Assembly: GCF_900187035.1 (NCBI RefSeq)
Contig: NZ_LT906446.1
Span: forward strand, 1,736,001-1,800,000
Length of the DNA: 64,000 bases
Direction: 5' to 3'
Source: Megamonas hypermegale
Lineage (GTDB): Bacteria > Bacillota > Negativicutes > Selenomonadales > Selenomonadaceae
Shown here: piece by piece, positions 7,161-17,956 of the stretch
Position numbering within the stretch: position 1 is the first letter of the stretch
How the letters are laid out: every line of letters starts with the position of its first letter
Notes under the pieces: generated by a model
Database searches by the model: none
The model's input: only the letters and a program-made list of their open reading frames with translations
What the model was told of the DNA's origin: nothing
Program-made: the position numbers and the translations under genes

Positions 7161-7877
7161 TTAGATATTTCTTTCATCAATAGCTGTTTCAAGTGCAATC
7201 TTAATCATATCATCAAAAGATTGTTCACGTTCTTTAGCAGTTGTTTCTTCACCAGTAAATAAATGATTGCTTACAGTGAAAATAGCAAGTGCTTTAACAT
7301 TATGACGAGCTGCGAGCATATAAAGTGCAGCTGACTCCATTTCTACAGCAAGACAACCGTATTGAATGAGTTTTTGTAAATCAACTTCTTCATCATAAAA
7401 ACGGTCTTGGCAATAAACATTGCCTACTTTTACAGGTATATTCATTTTTTTTGCATTGTGATAAGCTTTGCCTAAAAGTTCAAAATCGGCGATTGGTGCA
7501 TAATTAAGTCCAGCGCCAAAAGTTCTAACAACAATGCCACTGTCTGTTGTTGTTCCCTGTGCGATTACTACATCACGGATATGCACATCATCTTTTAAAC
7601 CGCCACAAGTACCAACGCGAATTAATTTTTTAGCACCATAATCACAAATCAATTCATGTGTATAAATGGAAATAGATGGTATGCCCATGCCTGTTCCTTG
7701 AATTGATACTTTTTTGCCTTTATATGTGCCTGTATAACCAAACATATTGCGAATGTGATTATAACAAACTGGATTTTCTAAAAATTTTTCAGCGATATAT
7801 TTTGCTCTCAATGGGTCCCCTGGCAATAATACAACGTCTGCAATATCACCTTTTTTAGCTTCAATATGATTACTCAT
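7161..7877 (-). CDS. deoD: Purine nucleoside phosphorylase, DeoD type
   Basis: The enzyme phosphorolyses purine (deoxy)ribonucleosides to base and ribose-1-phosphate in the cytoplasm. It has 238 residues with the family hallmarks: N-terminal [22 protein letters not shown] (residues 19-30), GTGMGIPS (61-68), RVGTCG (88-92), VEMES (178-182) and the ERE segment with Arg217. Residue 204, the catalytic Asp of E. coli PNP (SDH), is Asn here ([10 protein letters not shown]). ATG 7877 matches family N-termini and has AAGGA upstream; a longer frame from ATG 7904 overlaps the preceding gene by ATGA. It is the last gene of a pair with the YhcH protein and ends close to the IS scar. Confidence 0.95.
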   Translation of the reverse strand: MSNHIEAKKGDIADVVLLPGDPLRAKYIAEKFLENPVCYNHIRNMFGYTGTYKGKKVSIQGTGMGIPSISIYTHELICDYGAKKLIRVGTCGGLKDDVHIRDVVIAQGTTTDSGIVVRTFGAGLNYAPIADFELLGKAYHNAKKMNIPVKVGNVYCQDRFYDEEVDLQKLIQYGCLAVEMESAALYMLAARHNVKALAIFTVSNHLFTGEETTAKEREQSFDDMIKIALETAIDERNI

Positions 7878-7900
7878 AATCATCCTTCTTTCTACAAATT

Positions 7901-8362
7901 TCATCTATTTATATCAATTTTAAATAGAGCCACTTTAAATTTATTCTGCAATTCCACATGAATTCCTGTTTTATGAGCTTCTTTCGGATAGCATATCACT
8001 ATATCTCCATATTTTGTCAATAAATTGATATTATTAGGTCTTGTTTCTTCAATCATCATTGTATCACCACTTCTATCATAATGATACATCTTCAATCCTT
8101 CTATATTTTTAACATCAATTCGTTCTTGTCCATGAATTAAAATATATACATCTATATGATTTTTATGTGCCTGCCAATATCTATCTTGTGCTATTTGCGT
8201 TTCATACTCATCAATACGCAAACTTACATATGCTTTATCTGTTTCATAATCTCCAGGGGCAAAATTTGCCATATCATTATTTTTAAAGAAATCTAAACAA
8301 TATTTTATGTCTTCATTCCATGATAAATCATTTATATCTCTTATATTCATGCTAATCATCAT
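7901..8362 (-). CDS. YhcH/YjgK/YiaL family protein (DUF386)
   Basis: This 153-residue cupin-like protein belongs to the family that includes EbgC and YhcH and is usually tied to sugar or sialic acid metabolism. Family marks include the early [18 protein letters not shown] stretch, the central [18 protein letters not shown] block and [12 protein letters not shown], whose His/Glu residues form the presumed metal site. GAGGTGAT precedes ATG 8362. Its stop overlaps the alternative deoD ATG, so the two are probably co-transcribed. The substrate is unknown; with deoD next door, a role in handling ribose-type sugars is only inference. Confidence 0.88.
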   Translation of the reverse strand: MMISMNIRDINDLSWNEDIKYCLDFFKNNDMANFAPGDYETDKAYVSLRIDEYETQIAQDRYWQAHKNHIDVYILIHGQERIDVKNIEGLKMYHYDRSGDTMMIEETRPNNINLLTKYGDIVICYPKEAHKTGIHVELQNKFKVALFKIDINR

Positions 8363-8374
8363 ATCACCTCTAAA

Positions 8375-8413
8375 ATAAAAATAGCGGCTGTAGCTAATGC
8401 TATCAACCGCTAT
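8375..8413 (-). terminator. Terminator of the ATP synthase operon
   Basis: Read on the minus strand, ATAGCGG and CCGCTAT arms with an inner TAGC/GCTA pair are followed by TTTTTATTTT. It lies 20 bp after the atpC stop. Confidence 0.8.
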
Positions 8414-8432
8414 AATTCATCTATTGACTCGA

Positions 8433-8858
8433 TTAGCCAACATCTGTTTTTGTAGCAACAAGACGAGCTTTGGCACGTGCCATTGCCGCACGAGCACGAA
8501 TTGTATCAATGTCAATATTTACTTCTGGATTTTGATTAAAAGATTCCAAACGTTTTTTAGCACGTTCATATGCTCTTTTAGCTCTATTTATATCAATTTC
8601 GATAGGAAGTTCTGCTGCACTTGCAAGTACAACGATTTTATCTGGCTGTACTTCCATGAAACCACCGCTGACTGCGATGAGATTTTCTGTTCCATCAATT
8701 ATTGCCTTCATTGCATGTGGTACAAGTCCAGCTAAAAGTGGAGCATGTTTCGGCAATATGCCAAGGTCGCCACTAATTGAGCGAACGATTAACATATCAA
8801 TATCAGCAGAATACACTACCTTATTAGGAGAAATAATTTCCAGCTTTATTTTAGCCAT
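8433..8858 (-). CDS. atpC: F1Fo ATP synthase epsilon subunit
   Basis: Epsilon is a central-stalk subunit of F1 that couples rotation to the catalytic head and can inhibit ATP hydrolysis. The 141-residue product has the N-terminal beta-sandwich (IKLEIISPNKVVYSADIDML, GDLGILPKHAPLLAGL, GGFMEVQPDKIVVLA) and the C-terminal two-helix hairpin (NRAKRAYERAKKRLE ... RARAAMARAKARL), a normal full-length form. GGGAGG precedes ATG 8858. It is the last gene of the operon, 3 bp after atpD. Confidence 0.97.
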   Translation of the reverse strand: MAKIKLEIISPNKVVYSADIDMLIVRSISGDLGILPKHAPLLAGLVPHAMKAIIDGTENLIAVSGGFMEVQPDKIVVLASAAELPIEIDINRAKRAYERAKKRLESFNQNPEVNIDIDTIRARAAMARAKARLVATKTDVG

Positions 8859-8861
8859 AAA

Positions 8862-10274
<1,413 letters not shown>

Positions 10275-10289
10275 TTAGGTGAAACCTCC

Positions 10290-11141
10290 TTACTTCAGAG
10301 CTTCCGCGCCACCCACGATTTCAGTAATTTCGCGAGTAATGTTAGCCTGACGTACTTTATTATAATGCAAATTGAGTTTAGAGATGAGTTCTTCAGCATT
10401 ATCTGTTGCATTGCTCATCGCATTCATACGTGAACTGAGTTCACTTGCCGCTGATTGCAATAATGCAGAATATATCATTGTAACAATATACTGCGGCAAT
10501 AAATATCCGAGTACTTCTTGCGCAGATGGTTCATAAATATATTCAGCAGCAGGCTCACTATGAGAGGTCTTTGGTGCTGTAAATGGTAATAATTTTATTA
10601 CCTGTGGCACTGCTGAAATAGCAGAAATAAATTTAGTATACACGAGATATACTTCTTTAAAATCGCCTTTGACAAAACGTTCAATAACATCTATAGCTAT
10701 TTGTCTAGCATTTTGATATTCTGGACGTTCTGTAAAACCCATATAAGAATGCAATACATCATATTTACGAGGCACAAAATATTCTTTAGCGCGACGTCCT
10801 ACTGTAATTACAGATGTATTATTTTTATCTTTAATATGAGCTAATGTTTCTTTAAATACATTACTTGCATAAGCACCAGCAAGACCTTTATCAGAAGCTA
10901 AAACAACATATAAAGCTTTACCTTCTTCACGTACTTCCAGCAAAGGATGTGAAAAACTTCCTGCATTAGAGGCTACATCGGCAATAACCTCATACATCTT
11001 ATCTGCATAAGGTTGGTTGGATACGGCCGCTTCTTTAGCACGGCGCAAACGAGCAGTAGCAACCATCTTCATGGCTTTAGTGATTTGCTGTGTACTTTTT
11101 ACGCTTTTCATTCTGCGGCGTATGTCCTGTAAACTAGCCAA
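10290..11141 (-). CDS. atpG: F1Fo ATP synthase gamma subunit
   Basis: Gamma is the rotating central shaft of F1. The 283-residue product has the N-terminal helix MASLQDIRRRMKSVKSTQQI and the C-terminal helix ending NKVRQANITREITEIVGGAEAL, the two parts of the coiled-coil axle. The middle forms the Rossmann-like domain (ALYVVLASDKGLAGAYASN). The start is TTG at 11141, which restores the family N-terminus and has GAGGTGAT upstream. It lies 17 bp from atpA. Confidence 0.97.
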   Translation of the reverse strand: MASLQDIRRRMKSVKSTQQITKAMKMVATARLRRAKEAAVSNQPYADKMYEVIADVASNAGSFSHPLLEVREEGKALYVVLASDKGLAGAYASNVFKETLAHIKDKNNTSVITVGRRAKEYFVPRKYDVLHSYMGFTERPEYQNARQIAIDVIERFVKGDFKEVYLVYTKFISAISAVPQVIKLLPFTAPKTSHSEPAAEYIYEPSAQEVLGYLLPQYIVTMIYSALLQSAASELSSRMNAMSNATDNAEELISKLNLHYNKVRQANITREITEIVGGAEALK

Positions 11142-11158
11142 TTAAATCACCTCACTGC

Positions 11159-12673
11159 TTATTTATTATATGAATATGTTGATTTGAATTCTTCAATAGC
11201 TTTATTAATGGATTCTTCTAATGCGTCATCCAATTTTTTCTGCTGAGCGATTGTCTGTCCAATTTCTGGATGATTAGAATTCATAAATTTAAGGAAATCA
11301 TTTTGGAATTTAACAACCTTATCAACAGGTACATCTGTTAAAAAGCCACGTACAGCTGTGTAAATTACAAGTACTTGGTCTTCAACTTTAAGTGGAGAAT
11401 ACTGTGCTTGTTTTAATGTTTCAACCATACGAACACCGCGGTCGAGCTGTTCTTTTGTAGCTTTATCAAGGTCAGAACCAAACTGAGCGAATGCTGCAAG
11501 TTCACGATACTGAGCAAGGTCAAGACGCATACGACCAGCAATCTGCTTCATAGCTTTAATCTGTGCACTACCACCTACACGAGATACGGAAAGACCAACA
11601 TCGATAGCTGGACGGATACCAGAATAGAAAGCTTCTGTCTGAAGCATAATCTGACCATCTGTGATAGAAATAACGTTTGTTGGAATGTAACCGGAAACGT
11701 CGCCTGCTAATGTTTCAATGATTGGAAGAGCTGTAATAGAACCGCCACCGAGTTCATCACTCAATTTAGCTGCACGTTCCAAAAGACGAGAATGTAAGTA
11801 GAATACGTCCCCTGGATAAGCTTCACGTCCTGGTGGTCTGCGAAGGAGCAAGCTCATTGCACGATAAGCTGTTGCATGTTTAGAAAGGTCATCATATACG
11901 CAAAGTACATGTTTGCCCTGATACATGAAATGTTCGCCCATTGCTACACCAGAGTATGGAGCCATGTATTGAAGTGGTGCACTATCAGCAGCTGTAGCAG
12001 CTACTACGATTGTATAATCCATAGCACCATGGTCTTCAAATATTTTAACAACACGTGCTACAGTAGAAGCTTTTTGACCAATAGCTACATAAATACAAAT
12101 ACAATTTTGACCTTTTTGGTTAAGAATTGTATCTACAGCAATTGCAGTTTTACCTGTACCACGGTCACCAATGATAAGTTCACGCTGACCACGACCAATT
12201 GGAACTAAAGCATCGATAGCTTTAATACCAGTTTGAAGAGGTTCTTTAACTGATTTTCTATCAGCAATACCTGGAGCTGGATATTCAACTGGACGAGTTT
12301 GTGTTGTATTGATAGGGCCTTTACCATCAATTGGACGGCCAAGAGCATCTACAACACGACCGATCATAGCTTCACCTACTGGAACCTGCATGATTTTACC
12401 AGTACGTTTTACTATGTCGCCTTCTTTGATATTTGTGTCGCCACCTAATAAAACAGCGCCGACATTGTCCTGTTCAAGGTTCAGGACCATACCATATATA
12501 TCATTGCCAAAGTCGAGCAGTTCTCCTGCCATCGCTTTGTCTAAGCCATGAATATGTGCAATACCATCACCGATTTCAATAACAGTACCTACATCATCAA
12601 CGTTTAAATCAACATTATAATTTTTAATTTGTTCTTTGATAATGGCTGTTATTTCTTCTGGATTCATTTTCAT
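11159..12673 (-). CDS. atpA: F1Fo ATP synthase alpha subunit
   Basis: Alpha holds the non-catalytic nucleotide sites and the arginine finger of F1. The 504-residue product shows the P-loop [25 protein letters not shown], the [12 protein letters not shown] segment and the signature [15 protein letters not shown] containing the arginine finger. ATG 12673 ([12 protein letters not shown]) has GGGTGA about 10 bases upstream; ATG 12667 is an alternative. The gene is 28 bp from atpH and 17 bp from atpG. Confidence 0.98.
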   Translation of the reverse strand: MKMNPEEITAIIKEQIKNYNVDLNVDDVGTVIEIGDGIAHIHGLDKAMAGELLDFGNDIYGMVLNLEQDNVGAVLLGGDTNIKEGDIVKRTGKIMQVPVGEAMIGRVVDALGRPIDGKGPINTTQTRPVEYPAPGIADRKSVKEPLQTGIKAIDALVPIGRGQRELIIGDRGTGKTAIAVDTILNQKGQNCICIYVAIGQKASTVARVVKIFEDHGAMDYTIVVAATAADSAPLQYMAPYSGVAMGEHFMYQGKHVLCVYDDLSKHATAYRAMSLLLRRPPGREAYPGDVFYLHSRLLERAAKLSDELGGGSITALPIIETLAGDVSGYIPTNVISITDGQIMLQTEAFYSGIRPAIDVGLSVSRVGGSAQIKAMKQIAGRMRLDLAQYRELAAFAQFGSDLDKATKEQLDRGVRMVETLKQAQYSPLKVEDQVLVIYTAVRGFLTDVPVDKVVKFQNDFLKFMNSNHPEIGQTIAQQKKLDDALEESINKAIEEFKSTYSYNK

Positions 12674-12701
12674 AACGACTCTGTCACCCCACTTAAATAA
12701 C

Positions 12702-13241
12702 TTAGTTTGCCATTAACTGCTTTTCTAAAGATTTAATCTTGCTGGTTACACTACCATCAATCAATTTATCGCCTATTTTTACAACAACACCGCCGATAAT
12801 AGATTTATCAATATGTGTTCTCAGCTGAATATGTTTGCCGGTAATAGCTTCTAATTTTGCAGTTAAGGCTTTCTGTTGCTTTTCTTTTAATGCAACAGCA
12901 GTAGTAACATGTGCTACTGCGATATTTAAAACTTCATTAGACAGAGCTTGATATTCACCGACTATTTCTTCGATTATAGTAATGCGACGTTTATCCACCA
13001 GCAATAACATAAAATTATGCACTGATTTTTCAATATCACTGCCGAAAATTTTATTTAGCAGTTCTTTTTTCGCTTTGGGCTGAATTTGTGGATTGCCCAT
13101 AAAAGCTTTAAGTTCTGGCTTTGCGGCAAAAAGCTGTCTAATTTCTTCTAACTGTTTGCCATATTCCACCAGTTTATTTTCTTCTTGAGCAAGCTCAAAC
13201 ATTGCCACAGCGTATTTTTTTGCTAACTGTAAATTCAGCAT
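12702..13241 (-). CDS. atpH: F1Fo ATP synthase delta subunit
   Basis: Delta joins the top of F1 to the b-subunit stator. The 179-residue product has the N-terminal helical bundle ([29 protein letters not shown]) and the C-terminal segment [23 protein letters not shown], the best-conserved part of the family. ATG 13241 overlaps the atpF stop by 7 bases and has AGGTGA upstream. Length is normal. Confidence 0.96.
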   Translation of the reverse strand: MLNLQLAKKYAVAMFELAQEENKLVEYGKQLEEIRQLFAAKPELKAFMGNPQIQPKAKKELLNKIFGSDIEKSVHNFMLLLVDKRRITIIEEIVGEYQALSNEVLNIAVAHVTTAVALKEKQQKALTAKLEAITGKHIQLRTHIDKSIIGGVVVKIGDKLIDGSVTSKIKSLEKQLMAN

Positions 13242-13738
13242 GGCAATTCACCTATTTTATCTTTATCTAATTGGTCAATAAAGTCGCTGACCATTTTTTC
13301 ATTTGCTTTATTATCCATATTAGCAGCAACAATTTTTCCAGCTGCTTGCATGGATAAAGCCACCATTTCCGCACGCAATTGCATTGCTGCGCGGTCGCGT
13401 TCTCTAGCGATGTCTTCTTTTGCGGCTTTTCTCATCTGTTCGATTTCACGTTTTGTTTCAGCTACACTAGCATCACGTTCTTCTTGTGCGCGTTTCATAG
13501 CTTTATCTACAATTTCCTGTGCCTGAATGCGGGCATCAGCTAATTGTTTATTGTACGCTTCGAGCAATTCTTTAGCCTTTTTTTCATCTGCTTCTGCGGC
13601 ATCAATGCTCTTAGCAATTTTTTCTTCACGTGCTTTAAGCATTTTCATAATTGGCTTATATGCCACTAATCTTAAAATCACTACTAAAATAAGAAAGTTA
13701 AGAACTTGAGCCACAAGAGTCATATTGATATCAATCAA
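13235..13738 (-). CDS. atpF: F1Fo ATP synthase b subunit
   Basis: The b subunit forms the peripheral stalk as a dimer. It is 167 residues with a single N-terminal membrane helix (VAQVLNFLILVVILRLV, about 9-25) and then a long charged helix (KMLKAREEKIAKSIDAAEADEKKAKELLE...) for dimerisation. The best start is TTG 13738 (MIDINMTLVAQ), with AGGGGG eight bases upstream, giving the usual N-terminus; ATG 13723 would trim five residues. It overlaps atpH by 7 bases. Confidence 0.96.
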   Translation of the reverse strand: MIDINMTLVAQVLNFLILVVILRLVAYKPIMKMLKAREEKIAKSIDAAEADEKKAKELLEAYNKQLADARIQAQEIVDKAMKRAQEERDASVAETKREIEQMRKAAKEDIARERDRAAMQLRAEMVALSMQAAGKIVAANMDNKANEKMVSDFIDQLDKDKIGELPC

Positions 13739-13777
13739 TTTATTGCCCCCTTATGCCAAACATCAAATATCCTAAAA

Positions 13778-14029
13778 TTATTGAATAAGTGGATTAGCAT
13801 AAAGCATAATCAAAGCAATAACTGTTGCGATGATAGGCATAGCTTCGATTAAGCCTACAGAAATAAGAGTGTTCATGAATAAAGTATTTTTAGCTTCTGG
13901 TTGACGAGCGATACCTTCGATAAATTTAGAAGTAACAAGACCATCACCAATACCTGCACCGATAGAAGCAAGACCCATTGTAATACCTGCACCAATCAAT
14001 GCTGCCATAACCATAATTGCGTTTTCCAT
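13778..14029 (-). CDS. atpE: F1Fo ATP synthase c subunit
   Basis: The c subunits form the ion-translocating rotor ring. The 83-residue hairpin has two membrane helices joined by the polar loop ARQPEAKN (41-48). The ion-binding carboxylate is Glu62 (VGLIEAMPI). Residue 29 is Asp, in GIGDG where Na+-type rings have Gln, and Ala63 follows Glu62 where Na+-type rings have Ser or Thr. I therefore infer H+ rather than Na+ coupling. TAAGGAGGA precedes ATG 14029. Confidence 0.97.
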   Translation of the reverse strand: MENAIMVMAALIGAGITMGLASIGAGIGDGLVTSKFIEGIARQPEAKNTLFMNTLISVGLIEAMPIIATVIALIMLYANPLIQ

Positions 14030-14064
14030 AGAAATAAATCCTCCTTAGATTTAAAAAAATTTAA

Positions 14065-14739
14065 TTAATGTTTTTCATCGTCTTTCATAGCATTTGCTAA
14101 GTAAGACATAGAGAGCATAGTAAATATAAATGCTTGAACTGCACCAATAAATAAACTAAATGCAAGCCAAACAACACTAGGCACCGGCATCCATACTGGC
14201 ACTAACAAAAGTAAAATTATAATTAAAATTTCGCCTGCTAAAATATTGCCAAATAGACGGAAAGCGAGTGTAATAGGCTTTGCTATTTCTTCAATCAAAT
14301 TGATAATTACAAATGGTGCTACTGGTTGGAAGAAATGTTTTATGTAGTTAAAGCCTTTATAATAAAGTCCCAATACATGCAACATTACTATTACCAACAA
14401 AGCTAAACCTAATGTAGTATTTAAGTCGTTTGTTGGTGATGCCAGTGTTGGTATAAGACCAATCCAGTTTGATACCAATAAGAACAGAAACAGCGTGATT
14501 AAAAATGGTGCCACAAGCTGTCCGCGTGAACCGATTGTAGTGCCAATCTGTTCATTTAGCCAAACAATTACCATCTCAATTACATTTTGCCAACCTGAAG
14601 GAACCATTTTAAGTCCTCTTGTGGCTAAAAATGCGATGATGATGACAATTGCCATTGCCAGCCATGTCATTTCTAACGTTTCAATGTTAAATTGCATGCC
14701 AGCATAAGTGACTACTTCACGCACACCGATTTCATGCAT
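14065..14739 (-). CDS. atpB: F1Fo ATP synthase a subunit
   Basis: Subunit a provides the two ion half-channels against the c-ring. The 224-residue protein has about six membrane helices, the essential Arg in IAKPITLAFRLFGNILAGE, and a C-terminal helix pair (AVQAFIFTMLSMSYLANA). ATG 14739 (MHEIGVREVV) is preferred; the frame extends to a GTG at 14748, and the ribosome site GGGGA lies unusually close to the ATG, so the exact start is uncertain by three codons. The gap to the upstream atpI-like gene is about 110 bp. Confidence 0.95.
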   Translation of the reverse strand: MHEIGVREVVTYAGMQFNIETLEMTWLAMAIVIIIAFLATRGLKMVPSGWQNVIEMVIVWLNEQIGTTIGSRGQLVAPFLITLFLFLLVSNWIGLIPTLASPTNDLNTTLGLALLVIVMLHVLGLYYKGFNYIKHFFQPVAPFVIINLIEEIAKPITLAFRLFGNILAGEILIIILLLLVPVWMPVPSVVWLAFSLFIGAVQAFIFTMLSMSYLANAMKDDEKH

Positions 14740-14852
14740 TTTCCCCACTGCCGCTTATACATTACATAAGTAACAGTGTCCTCACCTCTCTTTACTTTAT
14801 ATTTGCACTGGAAATCCAGCTATATACAGACAATATCTAAAATAACAAGATA

Positions 14853-15233
14853 TTATTCCATATTCTTATGATAAACAAAAATCATCAAGTGTATCATGTA
14901 TATGATAAAAGCTAAGAAAAAACCACCAACTGCGGCAAAAAATAATTCTTCTGAACGCATTATAGCCGTTCTTAGTACTATAAAAATTATCAAAAGACGC
15001 ATAATCAAACTGAGCCACATTTGGCCTTTAGCTTTTCCCACACTTAGATGAGATGCTCGCCATGTACGATAAACCATGACCCATACGCAAATCACAGCCA
15101 ACAAATAACCCGTAAATACACCTGTTAATAGTTGTAATTTGCCATACGTTGCTAAAAAACCTGCTATTATAATAGTACAAACTAAAATCTGTAGCAGCAA
15201 TTTTTTACCACGTACAGATAAAAATTCCTTCAT
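14853..15233 (-). CDS. atpI: ATP synthase subunit I (AtpI-like)
   Basis: This 126-residue membrane protein has four predicted helices (about residues 10-30, 35-52, 72-90 and 95-120) and the positively charged loop RTWRASHLSVGKAKGQ. Its position as first gene of the ATP synthase operon is the main reason for the call, supported by size and topology. Proteins of this group help assemble the c-ring or act in Mg2+ or ion supply; which applies here cannot be told. Confidence 0.82.
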   Translation of the reverse strand: MKEFLSVRGKKLLLQILVCTIIIAGFLATYGKLQLLTGVFTGYLLAVICVWVMVYRTWRASHLSVGKAKGQMWLSLIMRLLIIFIVLRTAIMRSEELFFAAVGGFFLAFIIYMIHLMIFVYHKNME

Positions 15234-15368
15234 CTCAGCTTTATTTCTCCTAATGAATTATCAATTTGTCTAGTTAAGTATATCTTATCAAATATATACT
15301 AAAATAAAAAGGTTTATTATTAATATTGTTCATTTATTTTTTAGAAAAAAAGTCATAAAATTTATTTA

Positions 15369-16388
15369 TCATTGATTGCCATTTATTATAGTTCTAACTG
15401 GGAATGGTATTTCAATATTTTCCTTGCGGAATTCCTTCATGATAGCTTTAATAAATTCATGCTTTACTATATATTGATTAGTAAATTCACTGACATGCAT
15501 TATTACATTAAAATTTATACTAGAATCAGCTAACAAATTATAACGCACAACAGGTGCAACTTTCACAGCTGGGTCTATTTTTGATAATACTGCTTTGCCA
15601 ACTCTAATACAAACAGTTTCTACCTTTTCCAAATCACTATCATAGCTAACCCCGATTGCTATGCTAACTGTTATATCTTGTTTTGGCATGCTATAATTTG
15701 TGATAATCGCTTTAGCAATATTCTGATTAGGTACTACTACTACATTATTGCTAACAGATTGAAGAGTTGTAAAACGCCATGTAATATCTGTTACTTTTCC
15801 TTCTTCACCTGTACTCAATCGCACATAATCATTTAAGCGCAATTGTTTAGACAATATCAAGTGCATTCCTGAAAATACATTTGCTAGTGTATCTTGAAGC
15901 GCAAGAGCCACTGCCATACCACCAACCCCTAAAGCTGTTAAAATAGGAGCTACAGAAATGCCATAATATTGTAAAACTATTAAAATGCCCATAGCATAAA
16001 TTACAAAATTAATTACATTGTTGAGCAATGAAGTCTTTGGCATATTTTGGTCGCGAACTGTATAAAAATCAATAATACCCGATAAAGTTCTAGCTACTAC
16101 GCGTGTTAACGTAAAGACAATCACTGCAAATAATAGATAAGAAAGTAACTTATTTATCGTCGGTGGTATATCAAGTGAATTTATCGTCCAATATAAACCT
16201 ACGCCTGAGCACCACGAAATCGGTAATCCTCTTAAAGCATTTATAAAAATATATTGCCAAGAACCATGGTCTACACTACTACGCAAATATCTATTAATTA
16301 TTCTATTAATTAAAAAACCTATAACAAGTGCACCGATTTGTATGCAGATAGGAATTAATAATATATCGAACAGATATTCAAAATGCAC
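15369..16388 (-). CDS. MscS-family mechanosensitive channel
   Basis: The channel opens under membrane tension to release solutes during osmotic downshock. The 339-residue protein has about five membrane helices. The pore-lining TM3 reads LGVGGMAVALALQDTLANVFSGM (about 150-172) with the Gly/Ala packing pattern of MscS. It is followed by the beta domain (LNDYVRLSTGEEGKVTDITWRFT) and the alpha-beta vestibule ending EIPFPVRTI. The start is GTG 16388 with GGGAGG upstream. It is intermediate in size, larger than E. coli MscS by extra N-terminal helices. It has its own unit, with about 130 bp to atpI. Confidence 0.93.
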   Translation of the reverse strand: MHFEYLFDILLIPICIQIGALVIGFLINRIINRYLRSSVDHGSWQYIFINALRGLPISWCSGVGLYWTINSLDIPPTINKLLSYLLFAVIVFTLTRVVARTLSGIIDFYTVRDQNMPKTSLLNNVINFVIYAMGILIVLQYYGISVAPILTALGVGGMAVALALQDTLANVFSGMHLILSKQLRLNDYVRLSTGEEGKVTDITWRFTTLQSVSNNVVVVPNQNIAKAIITNYSMPKQDITVSIAIGVSYDSDLEKVETVCIRVGKAVLSKIDPAVKVAPVVRYNLLADSSINFNVIMHVSEFTNQYIVKHEFIKAIMKEFRKENIEIPFPVRTIINGNQ

Positions 16389-16534
16389 TTTTATCCCTCC
16401 CGATTTGTTATACTAAAAAAAGTATACTATAATTTTAATAAACTGTCAGTTAAAAATCGATAAACTTAACAAAAAAATCGTTAAAAACATAAAAAACTGT
16501 TAACTAGTTAATCATATTAAAAGGTGGTAATATT

Positions 16535-17065
16535 ATGGAAAAAATCATAAAAACTGGTAAAAGATTGAGATTTCGTCAAGCAACTGAAGCTGACATGGAC
16601 TATATTATGGAAGTAGAATATAAACCTGGCAATGCTAAATACGTCATTCCATACACTCGCGAAGTTCATATGCAAACTCTCGATACACCATCTGCTACAC
16701 ATTTAATCATTGAAACAATCGATGCAAAAGAAAAAGTAGGCTTTTTGATGATTGCTGGACTTGATAATCCTTCTAAGGAAATAGAATGGACTCGTATCAT
16801 ACTGGATACAAAAGGCAAAGGCTATGGTCAAGAAACTCTTGAAATGCTCAAATCTTGGGCTTTTGATGATTTAAAATTTCATAGAGCCTGGCTTGATTGC
16901 AAGGATTATAATGCTCGCGCACTACACGTCTATGAAAAAGCTGGTCTTGTCCGCGAAGGACTTATTCGTGAAACGATTTTAACTGATGGCGTCTATGAAA
17001 ATCTCATAATATTGGGTATCCTCGACCGAGAATATTTCGCCATGAAAAAAGAACAAGAAAAATAA
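16535..17065 (+). CDS. GNAT-family N-acetyltransferase
   Basis: This 176-residue acetyl-CoA-dependent transferase is of the RimJ/RimL-like branch. It opens with LRFRQATEADMDYIMEVE, has the V/I-LDTKGKGYGQETLEML motif A for acetyl-CoA binding (about 88-106), and ends with the typical ALHVYEKAGLVREGLIRETI segment (about 128-147). AAAGGTGG precedes ATG 16535. The substrate cannot be predicted. It stands alone between divergent mscS and the downstream riboswitch. Confidence 0.88.
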   Translation: MEKIIKTGKRLRFRQATEADMDYIMEVEYKPGNAKYVIPYTREVHMQTLDTPSATHLIIETIDAKEKVGFLMIAGLDNPSKEIEWTRIILDTKGKGYGQETLEMLKSWAFDDLKFHRAWLDCKDYNARALHVYEKAGLVREGLIRETILTDGVYENLIILGILDREYFAMKKEQEK

Positions 17066-17076
17066 ATTTAAACATC

Positions 17077-17105
17077 TTGCTAAAATATTCATTTTTGTGT
17101 ATTAT
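17077..17105 (+). promoter_or_regulatory. Promoter of the Mn2+ riboswitch transcript
   Basis: TTGCTA (17077-17082), a 17-base spacer and TATTAT (17100-17105) place transcription start near 17112, about 30 bases before the aptamer. Confidence 0.55.
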
Positions 17106-17142
17106 ATCTTTTGTGTATATATGAATTTATTGGTAATTATAT

Positions 17143-17240
17143 CGGCTAAAAGGGAGTAGCTATTAGAATAAGTCAACATACTGATGCTTTTGCATCTGGC
17201 TTATTCGTTGATGTACTTCATCAACAGTGAGACTTTTGGT
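17143..17240 (+). promoter_or_regulatory. yybP-ykoY (manganese) riboswitch aptamer
   Basis: The conserved elements are present in order: AAAGGGAGTAGC, the GTCAACATAC strand, a TGATGCTTTTGCATCT hairpin, a second hairpin around GTTGATG...CATCAAC, and ACAGTGAGACTTTTGG closing P1. Members of this class bind Mn2+ and turn on Mn exporters. The 3' half of P1 (AGACTTTTGG) is also the 5' half of the terminator stem at 17230, so folding is mutually exclusive: Mn2+ binding should block termination. Confidence 0.93.
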
Positions 17241-17289
17241 ACGGATTTTATACAAAGTATAAAATCCGTACCAAAAGTCTTTTCTTTTT
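17230..17289 (+). terminator. Riboswitch-controlled intrinsic terminator
   Basis: A perfect 23-bp stem (17230-17252 with 17258-17280), 5-base loop and TTTCTTTTT tail. It overlaps the riboswitch P1 3' strand. Confidence 0.93.
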
Positions 17290-17335
17290 GCCCATATACT
17301 TATAAATTATTTTTATTTAAGGAGAGATTTTTCAG

Positions 17336-17911
17336 ATGGTCATTTTTTCTACAGCTTTTCTTATGGTGGTTTTAGCCGAAATGGGAGATAAAACTCAATT
17401 ACTCGCCATGGCATTTGCTGCTAAATATCCATGGAAAAAAGTAATGCTTGGTGTTTTATTTGCTACCATAGTAAATCATTTCATCGCCATTGCCGCAGGT
17501 ATTTATCTCAACACACTTGTACCACAACATATTGTAGAAATCGTTGCTTCTATCGCTTTTATCGTATTCGGTTTATGGATTTTAAAAGATGATAAATTAG
17601 AAGACGAAGCAGAAAAAAATCGTTTCAGTGTTTTTTGGACTGTTGCCATTGCTTTCTTTCTTGCAGAAATGGGAGATAAAACTCAGCTTGCAACAGTAGC
17701 ACTTTCCGCGCAAATTGGTACTGATTTACTCGTTATTTTACTCGGAACAACTATTGGTATGCTTGTTGCTGATGGCATAGGCATTACACTAGGTGCAGCA
17801 CTCCACAAATACGTTCCTGATAAAATTATTAAAAAAGTTGCTTCTTTTATCTTTATTTTATTCGGCGTTTTAGGTATTCTTAATAGTATGGGTATTTTAA
17901 ATCTATATTGA
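17336..17911 (+). CDS. TMEM165/GDT1 family (UPF0016) manganese exporter
   Basis: This 191-residue inner-membrane transporter has six helices in two inverted repeats, each bearing the family motif E-x-G-D-(K/R)-T: EMGDKTQLLAMAFAAK (about residues 15-30) and EMGDKTQLATVALSAQ (about 110-125). These acidic motifs bind the cation; bacterial members export Mn2+. Control by the riboswitch immediately upstream agrees with this role. AAGGAGAG precedes ATG 17336. DedA (45 bp downstream) and larB may be in the same transcript, as no terminator separates them. Confidence 0.93.
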   Translation: MVIFSTAFLMVVLAEMGDKTQLLAMAFAAKYPWKKVMLGVLFATIVNHFIAIAAGIYLNTLVPQHIVEIVASIAFIVFGLWILKDDKLEDEAEKNRFSVFWTVAIAFFLAEMGDKTQLATVALSAQIGTDLLVILLGTTIGMLVADGIGITLGAALHKYVPDKIIKKVASFIFILFGVLGILNSMGILNLY

Positions 17912-17956
17912 TAATTTACCCTTACATCATTTTATAACAATGAAAGGATAATCTTA

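Noticed and set aside
7161-7904. Longer deoD start at 7904
   Set aside because: It lies in the overlap with the preceding gene, gives a non-family extension, and ATG 7877 has its own AAGGA.
13778-14029. Sodium-type ATP synthase
   Set aside because: The Gln and Ser/Thr ligand positions of Na+ rings are Asp and Ala.
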